Source: Mucilaginibacter galii
GTDB lineage: Bacteria > Bacteroidota > Bacteroidia > Sphingobacteriales > Sphingobacteriaceae
Direction: 5' to 3'
NCBI RefSeq assembly: GCF_014635825.1
Contig: NZ_BMDO01000004.1
Location: 248,001 to 312,000 of the forward strand
Length of the DNA: 64,000 nt
Shown: positions 58,801 through 64,000 of the stretch, one piece after another
Numbering within the stretch: the stretch's first letter is position 1
Layout of the letters: each line of letters begins with the position of its first letter
Notes under the pieces: generated by a model
What the model was told of the DNA's origin: nothing
Database searches by the model: none
Seen by the model: the letters and a program-made list of their open reading frames with translations, nothing else
Program-made: the position numbers and the translations under genes

Positions 58801-58954
58801 GGTATTCACCAACGGGCAAAATTTAGTTACCTGGACTAAATTCAAAATGTATGTAGACCCCGAGAACGTCAATCTCTCTAACACCAGTTTCTCTAAGCAG
58901 TCGCTTTACCCATCATCACGTGTATACAACTTTGGTGTGAACATTCAATTTTAA
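55802..58954 (+). CDS. susC: SusC-type TonB-dependent outer-membrane transporter, copy 1
   Basis: A 1050-residue outer-membrane protein. The signal peptide ends near VYA before QQPITVTGTIKD. A CarboxypepD_reg-like domain (about 40-120) is followed by the plug domain with TGLNEVVVLGYNQQQKKSSL, GRVTGVTAVQRSGQPGADGA and IENISILKDAASTAIYGIRG, then GANGVIVVTTK. The 22-strand barrel fills the rest and ends in an aromatic residue (YNFGVNIQF), as needed for barrel assembly. It imports oligosaccharides with SusD at its mouth. It begins 295 bases after the HTCS gene and 5 bases before susD. Confidence 0.95.
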   Translation: MDKLYNVKVFVAGVSIRQIGYKLLFMLLLCTGFNVYAQQPITVTGTIKDSKGEALPGVSIRVKDSQAGTTADANGKYNVRVSANATLVFSFIGFGTQEVVVSSRTVIDVTMGDNATGLNEVVVLGYNQQQKKSSLTAAVSTVSGREILQSPTANTTNSLVGRVTGVTAVQRSGQPGADGAALNVRGQSTYNNSGAIVVVDGIERPNFGDIDPNEIENISILKDAASTAIYGIRGANGVIVVTTKVGRIGKPRINYTGNFSLQGYTGIPKALNAYDNTMLMNEGLRNEGLAPRWTDAELQKFKDGSDPLGYPDVNWFDYLTRKLYPQTQHNVNISGGTNVIRYAVSAGYLAQSGIFKKFDSPFGINSVPDYHRYNFRSNIDINLSKSLTVSVKLGGRLEQRYQPAGLRASSGNFSYDNLEGMISRILQTPSFAYPVMLPDGRIAQNVDVGTNIWNPLAVITRWGTRNDDNNTVESTFNLNWKLDKLTKGLTFTTNFGYDSYYTSNTRRNALWAAYTYDRLTGAITLSSDRPRDEPLSTLISESGGTLRTNIQTGFNYNRSFNKDHNVSALILGTRQLINGEGTTQYTIPPRAAQGVLGRVTYNYKEKYFFEADAGYNGSENFAKGNQYGFFPAVSAGWTLSNENFLKDVSWLDFLKLRGSYGKVGNDQLDQRFLFLTNYAVTANGVQFGQVTAPTNGQVVVLPNGTGTPAINGLGNDMVTWETGIKRNIGFESEFFNHSLKVNVDFFDEKRSDILSERRSGLLAFGHLYPSLNVGKVYNKGYEAEIDYQRKVGQFTIGFNTQVSFARNRIDNADEPVGAPDYQKQEGHRVGQFFGYKTNGFFTSQQDIDNSPKITFTDRSIPGDLKYVDYNGDGLINSDDRVPIGYSRFPEYTYSFTPRVAYKGISLSVLFQGVANVSSDVFLSEQNNGQQMYEFMLDRWTPQTAATATWPAIHSRSSSYPNYQLNDFVLQNASYLKIRNAELSWTLPSAWVKAMKLGNVRVFTNGQNLVTWTKFKMYVDPENVNLSNTSFSKQSLYPSSRVYNFGVNIQF

Positions 58955-58959
58955 TAACC

Positions 58960-60651
58960 ATGAGAACGTATAAAATATTCACTATAACAATTGCCGTATT
59001 ACTGTTAACGCAGGTATCGTGCAAAAAAGACTTTCTCGACAGAACACCCGGTGCTACTCTGCCAGAAGATGCCGTATTTGCAGACCCCACACTTGCCTCA
59101 CAATATGCCATCAATGCCTATAACTTTTTAGTTGATGATTACGTGCGCTTCAACGATCACCGCGGTACCACCTCGCAGGCATCAGACGAAGCCGTATCGG
59201 GTAACCTCGATCCTTCGGTACTTACCCTGAACCAGGGATTATTTCACGACCATTCTGAAAAGGTGGCATCGCTAAACGATATTGTTAACATTTGGAGCCG
59301 TGAGTATAACGGTATAAACATCACTAATATGATGCTATCGAAAATGGCAATAGTGCCATGGACAAACCCGCAAACCGCCATCCGTATTGAGGGCGAAATG
59401 CGTTTTCTGCGTGCATTCTTCTATTTTGAATTGATCAAACGCTTTGGCGGCGTGCCCATTTTGGACAAGGTTTATGGCGTTAATGATGATATTGACTTTC
59501 CACGCGCCAGCTATACCGACTGTGTAAACTTCATTTTAGCCGACCTGGAAAAGGCCGAAGCCCAATTGCCTCGCGCCGAAGATTTGGCATTATCAGAAAA
59601 CGGCCGTGCTACCATCGGCGCAGCAAAATCGTTAAAAGCAAGAGTGCTGCTTTATGCTGCCAGTCCGCTCAATAATGAAAGTAATGATTTGGCTAAATGG
59701 TCAAAAGCTGCCGCGGCGGCTAAAGAGGTAATGGACTTGGGTACTTACGCCTTACAACCTACCTACAAGGACATTTTAAACGTTACCTCATCAACCGAGT
59801 ACATCATGATGAAGGTAAGGGCAACCCGTCCTAATACCGATGGTAAGATCATCGACTTTGCACAATCGCCGGGTTCAAGCGGTCAAAACGGACAGATGAA
59901 TCCTACTCAAAACCATGTGGATTTATACGAGATGACTAATGGAAAGGCCATCACCGATCCAACATCGGGTTACGATCCGCAAAAGCCCTACGCTAACCGC
60001 GATCCGCGCATGACCTGGAACGTAATTTATAACGACGAAACGTACCAGTCGCGCAAAATAGAAATGTGGTCGCAGGTAAACGCCAACGGTACCGTAACTT
60101 ACGGTCGTGATTATAACGCTAATAATATTATTTACACCGCCACCCGTTATTACTGCCGTAAAATGTGGCCCGAGGTTTATATCAATAAAGTAGCCGGTGC
60201 AACTTATATTAACTTCCTGTTTTTTAGGTATGCAGAGATCCTATTAAACTACGCCGAAGCACAAAATGAAGCGGTTGGTCCTGATGCCAGTGTTTACGCA
60301 GCCATTAACCAGATCAGGGCACGCGGCGATGTAAACATGCCGGGACTGCCCGCCGGCTTATCGCAAGCAGCCATGCGCGATGCCATCCGTCATGAAAGGG
60401 CTGTAGAACTTGCCTTTGAAGACCACCGCTGGTACGACATTATGCGCTGGAAAAAAGGTCCTGAAATAGTGGCACAACCTATTTATGCCATGAATGTGGT
60501 TAAAAACGCCAATGGTTCTTTTACCTACACCAGGGTAGTGATGCCTGCCAATTACCAAAAGGTATTTAAAGATTACATGCATAGGTATCCCATCCCTCGC
60601 TCAGAGATCTACAAGAGTAACGGCAAACTTATCCAAAACCCGGGCTGGTGA
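58960..60651 (+). CDS. susD: SusD/RagB family surface lipoprotein, copy 1
   Basis: A 563-residue lipoprotein. The signal is FTITIAVLLLTQVSC with the lipid Cys near 22, followed by KKDFLDRTPGATLPEDAVFA, the usual N-terminus. The tetratricopeptide-like part shows EGEMRFLRAFFYFELIKRFG, then GGVPILDKVY. The SusD end has VYINKVAGATYINFLFFRYA, EILLNYAEAQNEAVGPDASV, RHERAVELAFEDHRWYDIMR and HRYPIPRSEIYKSNGKLIQN. It lies on the cell surface and captures the glycan for SusC. It starts 5 bases after the susC stop. Confidence 0.95.
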   Translation: MRTYKIFTITIAVLLLTQVSCKKDFLDRTPGATLPEDAVFADPTLASQYAINAYNFLVDDYVRFNDHRGTTSQASDEAVSGNLDPSVLTLNQGLFHDHSEKVASLNDIVNIWSREYNGINITNMMLSKMAIVPWTNPQTAIRIEGEMRFLRAFFYFELIKRFGGVPILDKVYGVNDDIDFPRASYTDCVNFILADLEKAEAQLPRAEDLALSENGRATIGAAKSLKARVLLYAASPLNNESNDLAKWSKAAAAAKEVMDLGTYALQPTYKDILNVTSSTEYIMMKVRATRPNTDGKIIDFAQSPGSSGQNGQMNPTQNHVDLYEMTNGKAITDPTSGYDPQKPYANRDPRMTWNVIYNDETYQSRKIEMWSQVNANGTVTYGRDYNANNIIYTATRYYCRKMWPEVYINKVAGATYINFLFFRYAEILLNYAEAQNEAVGPDASVYAAINQIRARGDVNMPGLPAGLSQAAMRDAIRHERAVELAFEDHRWYDIMRWKKGPEIVAQPIYAMNVVKNANGSFTYTRVVMPANYQKVFKDYMHRYPIPRSEIYKSNGKLIQNPGW

Positions 60652-60695
60652 TCAGGCAGTTTACAATCAGGAATTTTTACAACCAAAGATCCATT

Positions 60696-63600
60696 ATGAA
60701 CTTTAGTAAATACAGATATATAGTTGCCATGCTGTGCTGCTTGCTAATGGCAGGCACAGTTATGGCTCAACGGCTCGACGAACCGGTTACCGTTTCAGGC
60801 AAGGTGGTCAACGCCGATAAACAGCCGCTGGCAGGCGTGAGCGTTTTTAAACAAGAGTCATCGCAAGCGGTACAAACCGGGGCCGATGGTAGCTTTTCGT
60901 TTAGCGCTGCACCTACAGATGTTATCGTTTTTCAGTACGTTGGCTACATCACTTTTACCAAAATTGCAGGTGAACTAACCGGAGCAACGTTAACCATGCA
61001 GCCTTCGCTTATTGAGGCAGGCGACGATGATAACGTTTATATACCATTCGGCGTACGAAAGAAAAGGCAGCTTACGGGCACCATCAGCGCTATTAAAGGC
61101 AGCCAGTTACCGCAGTTGCCATCGTCGACTTTAAACAACGTATTGGTTGGCCGTTTAGCCGGTTTGTACATTCAACAAACCGATGTTGGTCCCGGTGCTG
61201 ATGAAGCAACCTTCCTCATCCGCGGCCGCTCCTCTTACAACAGCAACCAGGCACCGCTGGTACTGGTAGATGGCGTTCAGCGTAACTTTACCGATATGGA
61301 CCTGAACGAGGTAGAAAGCGTAAGCGTGTTTAAAGATGCAGCTTCTCTATCGTGGTATGGCATGTATGGCGCCAACGGCATTGTATCGGTACGCACTAAA
61401 AGGGGGTCTTCCACCCGCACCCGCATCACTTTTGACGCTCAGGGCGGTTTGCAAACACCCATGAGTTTAACCCGTCCGTTAGATGCTTTTACTTACGCCA
61501 ATTTATACAACGAGGCGCAGGTAAACAGCGGAGGTACGGCATTGTACAACCAGGCAGCTTTGGATGCTTACCAGAACGGCAGCAATCCAAATTTGTATCC
61601 TAACAATAACCTGGTTGATCAATTTATTAAAAAGTCGGCCCCGGTGCAGCGTTATGTAGCTACCGTGAGCGGTGGTAACGGTTTTGCCCGCTATTTTACT
61701 ATGATCAGTTACTTTAATCAGGGCGGTTTATTTAAGGGAGCAAGTAACCCAACTTACGATGCTAACAATAATTTTAAACGTTATAATTTCCGCACCAACC
61801 TCGATCTGCATGTGAACAAGAACCTTGATGTGCAGGTAGATGTAGGCGGCCGTATCAACAGCTTTACCCACGCCGATGCTATTAACGCCACCATTTTAGG
61901 TTCCATTTATACCACACCGGCCAATGCGTTCCCATTACTAAATCCTGATGGTTCGTTTGGCGGTACGTCATTGTTTAGAAGCAATCCGTTAGCCTTGCTT
62001 ACAGCAGATGGCAACACGACTGACTTGACCCGCAGCTTGCTGGCCACCTTAACAGCTCGTCAAAAGATCAATTTCATCCCGGGCTTATCGGCCAACGTAT
62101 TGTATTCATACGATATCAGGAGTAGTTATACCTCGGGCTATGCGCAGGACTTTGCCGTGTACGAACCCGGCAGCACTGCAGGCACTTACAATTCTTACGG
62201 CACAGCAACACCGCTGGTATTTGCCAATACCGATTTCAACAGCAACGTACGCAGCAATGAGTTTTGGGGCGGCTTTGATTACGATAGGAACTTTGGCAAG
62301 CATGGCATCAATTTTTCAACCCGTTATAGCCGCACCGTAATGGCCGCGCCGGGTACGCTTGATAATAAGTCGGAGGGATGGTCTAATCGTGCATCGTACA
62401 ACTACAATCAACGGTACTTTGTTGATGTAATAGGTACCTATTCGGGCTCGCAGGTATTTGCACCGGGTAAACAATGGGGCTTTTTCCCTGCGGTATCTGC
62501 CGGTTGGATCATCTCTGACGAGAACTTTTTGAAATCGGTAAAAGTACTGAACTATTTAAAGCTGCGCGGTTCTTATGGTATTGTGGGCAGCGATGCTTAC
62601 AGCCTTGGTCGCCGATATGCGTATAACAACTATTTCAGCAGAGGACAAACAGGCTTCATTTTAGGAACCGGCTTCGCCGCCCCGGCAGCCACCACGCAAA
62701 ACGCGCTGGCCAACCCAAACCTTACCTGGGAGAAAGCTAAGAAGACAAGCGTAGGTTTTGATACCAAGCTTTTTGGTCAAATGATTACCCTGAGCGCCGA
62801 TTACTTTCAGGAAGTAAGAAGCGATCTGTTGACCAACTCGTTAATACCCGGAATCATTGGTCAGTCGGTTATACAAGTCAATGCCGGTAAAGCCCGCTAC
62901 CGCGGTTATGAAACCGAATTGAACTTCTACAAAAAGATCAATAAAGTAGAGTTAAACATCTATGGTAATTACACTTATCAAAAAAGTAAAGTGTTAGCCA
63001 TTAACGAAGAAGCAGGCTTACCCGCCTATCAAAAGTCTTTAGGCCATTCTATAGCCAGTGTAATGCAGGTCACTTCGGGCAGTACCAGCTATGTAAGCAA
63101 CTTTTTGCAGGCCAATGGCATTTTTCAAACGGATGCCGAAGTAGCGGCTTCGCCGGTGCAGCGCTTTGCCGGTACGGTGAAAGCCGGTGATATTAAGTAT
63201 AAAGATATCAACGGCGATAACGTGATCGACAACCTTGACTTTGTACGTACCGATTACAACTTTGTACCCAAAGCTTATTACGGTTTCGGTGGCTCGGTTA
63301 AGTATACAGCTTTCGATATGGCTTTCCTGTTTCAGGGTACTACCGGTCGTACTATATCTATTAACAACTTGGTTAACAGCGGCACCGCAAGCAATGGTTA
63401 CCTAAGCCAGTTTAGTGTTGGCCGCTGGACGCCTGCTAACGCAGCAACCGCACAATACCCGCGCCTGTTAGTGGCCGATAGGGCAAACAATACGCAAAAC
63501 TCTGATTTCTGGCTGCGAAACGGCGATTATCTACGCCTTAAAAATGCCGAGATAGGTTTTACGCTGCCTACGGCTTGGGTAAGCAAAGCCAAGATATCAT

Positions 63601-63749
63601 CGTGCCGCGTGTATGTGAGCGGCTTTAACCTGCTGACGTTCGATAAGCTTGATGGCTTAAATATAGACCCCGAAATGCCTCAGTCGGGTTATGTGTTTGC
63701 CTATCCAAACCTGCGTACCTACTCTTTAGGTCTAAACGTGAAATTTTAA
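60696..63749 (+). CDS. susC: SusC-type TonB-dependent outer-membrane transporter, copy 2 (divergent)
   Basis: A 1017-residue protein from the ATG at 60696, which gives a proper signal peptide (MNFSKYRYIVAMLCCLLMAG, then TVMA before QRLDEPV). An earlier in-frame start overlaps susD and would spoil the signal. The CarboxypepD_reg domain has VVNADKQPLAGVSVFKQESS. The plug has GRLAGLYIQQTDVGPGADEA and ESVSVFKDAASLSWYGMYGA. The usual LNEVVVVGYG motif is missing, replaced by DDDNVYIPFGVRKKRQLTGT. The barrel end is RTYSLGLNVKF. It lies 44 bases after susD and 21 bases before the second susD, so it is the second pair of the locus. Confidence 0.93.
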   Translation: MNFSKYRYIVAMLCCLLMAGTVMAQRLDEPVTVSGKVVNADKQPLAGVSVFKQESSQAVQTGADGSFSFSAAPTDVIVFQYVGYITFTKIAGELTGATLTMQPSLIEAGDDDNVYIPFGVRKKRQLTGTISAIKGSQLPQLPSSTLNNVLVGRLAGLYIQQTDVGPGADEATFLIRGRSSYNSNQAPLVLVDGVQRNFTDMDLNEVESVSVFKDAASLSWYGMYGANGIVSVRTKRGSSTRTRITFDAQGGLQTPMSLTRPLDAFTYANLYNEAQVNSGGTALYNQAALDAYQNGSNPNLYPNNNLVDQFIKKSAPVQRYVATVSGGNGFARYFTMISYFNQGGLFKGASNPTYDANNNFKRYNFRTNLDLHVNKNLDVQVDVGGRINSFTHADAINATILGSIYTTPANAFPLLNPDGSFGGTSLFRSNPLALLTADGNTTDLTRSLLATLTARQKINFIPGLSANVLYSYDIRSSYTSGYAQDFAVYEPGSTAGTYNSYGTATPLVFANTDFNSNVRSNEFWGGFDYDRNFGKHGINFSTRYSRTVMAAPGTLDNKSEGWSNRASYNYNQRYFVDVIGTYSGSQVFAPGKQWGFFPAVSAGWIISDENFLKSVKVLNYLKLRGSYGIVGSDAYSLGRRYAYNNYFSRGQTGFILGTGFAAPAATTQNALANPNLTWEKAKKTSVGFDTKLFGQMITLSADYFQEVRSDLLTNSLIPGIIGQSVIQVNAGKARYRGYETELNFYKKINKVELNIYGNYTYQKSKVLAINEEAGLPAYQKSLGHSIASVMQVTSGSTSYVSNFLQANGIFQTDAEVAASPVQRFAGTVKAGDIKYKDINGDNVIDNLDFVRTDYNFVPKAYYGFGGSVKYTAFDMAFLFQGTTGRTISINNLVNSGTASNGYLSQFSVGRWTPANAATAQYPRLLVADRANNTQNSDFWLRNGDYLRLKNAEIGFTLPTAWVSKAKISSCRVYVSGFNLLTFDKLDGLNIDPEMPQSGYVFAYPNLRTYSLGLNVKF

Positions 63750-63770
63750 CTGATCTATACTTTGAATGAC

Positions 63771-64000
63771 ATGAAAAGTACAAAATATATACTCTACCTA
63801 ACCATTATGCTCATTGCTGCATTAGGTGCTGGTTGTAAAAAATACTTGGATGATGGCAGCGTTACCGAAGGTCCCATCACCGAGCAGCAGGTATGGGCTA
63901 ATAATGATTATGCCCGCGGTGTTTTGAATAGCGCGTACACCATTGTGCCCGACCGTTACAACCTCGACGATAACGGTGCCATGCAGGCATCAGCTACGGA
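63771..64000 (+). CDS. susD: SusD family lipoprotein, copy 2 (partial at window edge)
   Basis: The first 76 residues are in the window. A lipoprotein signal MKSTKYILYLTIMLIAALGA is followed by G and Cys22, then KKYLDDGSVTEGPITEQQ, VWANNDYARGVLNSAYTIVP and DRYNLDDNGAMQASAT. The pattern KKYLD with a run of polar residues and an alpha-helical ARGVLNSAYT segment is typical of SusD starts. The rest lies past 64000. The position right after the second SusC supports the assignment. Confidence 0.88.
   Translation, partial: MKSTKYILYLTIMLIAALGAGCKKYLDDGSVTEGPITEQQVWANNDYARGVLNSAYTIVPDRYNLDDNGAMQASAT

Noticed and set aside
60648..60695. An earlier in-frame start for the second susC, overlapping susD
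   Set aside because: The ATG at 60696 gives a clean signal peptide, and the longer form would bury it.

Overview
The window looks like a chromosomal segment of a Bacteroidota bacterium of the Sphingobacteriaceae type (Mucilaginibacter or Pedobacter-like). The reasons are SusC/SusD pairs driven by a hybrid two-component regulator, a fused SecDF, an ArgF'-type acylornithine carbamoyltransferase, a Bacteroidota-type -7 promoter element (TAnnTTTG) upstream of several genes, and no obvious Shine-Dalgarno sequences. The genus is an inference from protein content. There is no rRNA, tRNA, CRISPR array, prophage, transposase gene or insertion sequence that I can see.

Layout. 1-280 is the end of a peroxiredoxin, followed by an island of three kinds of dispersed palindromic repeat (281-638). 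639-9331 holds an ECF sigma factor with a membrane partner and a GNAT enzyme, a dicarboxylate/amino-acid symporter, an Nfu-type Fe-S carrier, adenylosuccinate lyase, small membrane proteins and an MscS channel. 9332-18460 holds two type II NADH dehydrogenase paralogues in inverted orientation, enclosing secDF, thyA-folA and ispE. 19194-24741 is an arginine operon read leftward: GNAT, argG, cupin, argC, argD, repeat, argF'. argB, argE and argH are not here.

25169-38622 is mostly housekeeping and stress functions. It has a 2H phosphoesterase, a spheroidene-monooxygenase-like protein, a free methionine sulfoxide reductase, an alkyladenine glycosylase, and a kynureninase-bestrophin-histone deacetylase run. 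A MATE pump, an AlbA_2 regulator overlapping a GNAT gene, a glycosyltransferase and an SMP-30 protein follow. 38833-44896 carries an S9 peptidase, a methyltransferase, DUF92, a cold-shock protein, YitT and an HD protein. 45089-47897 is a compact signalling operon: histidine kinase, single-domain receiver, and receiver fused to a class III adenylate cyclase.

47900-50573 has an ABC exporter, an orphan gene and a probable gene relic. 50657-64000 opens with an NlpC/P60 lipoprotein and then what appears to be a polysaccharide utilization locus: a 1388-residue hybrid sensor/AraC regulator, SusC, SusD, a divergent second SusC, and a second SusD cut by the window edge. The catabolic enzymes would lie beyond position 64000.

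Most worth a second look are the kinase-receiver-receiver/cyclase operon and the cysteine-cluster GNAT heading the arginine operon, a candidate for the missing acylglutamate synthase. Next are the Val90 substitution in ArgF', the frame-breaking heptanucleotide tract inside argC, and a signal-peptide-like gene fragment in front of the first susC. Family and motif assignments are by eye; no database search was possible.
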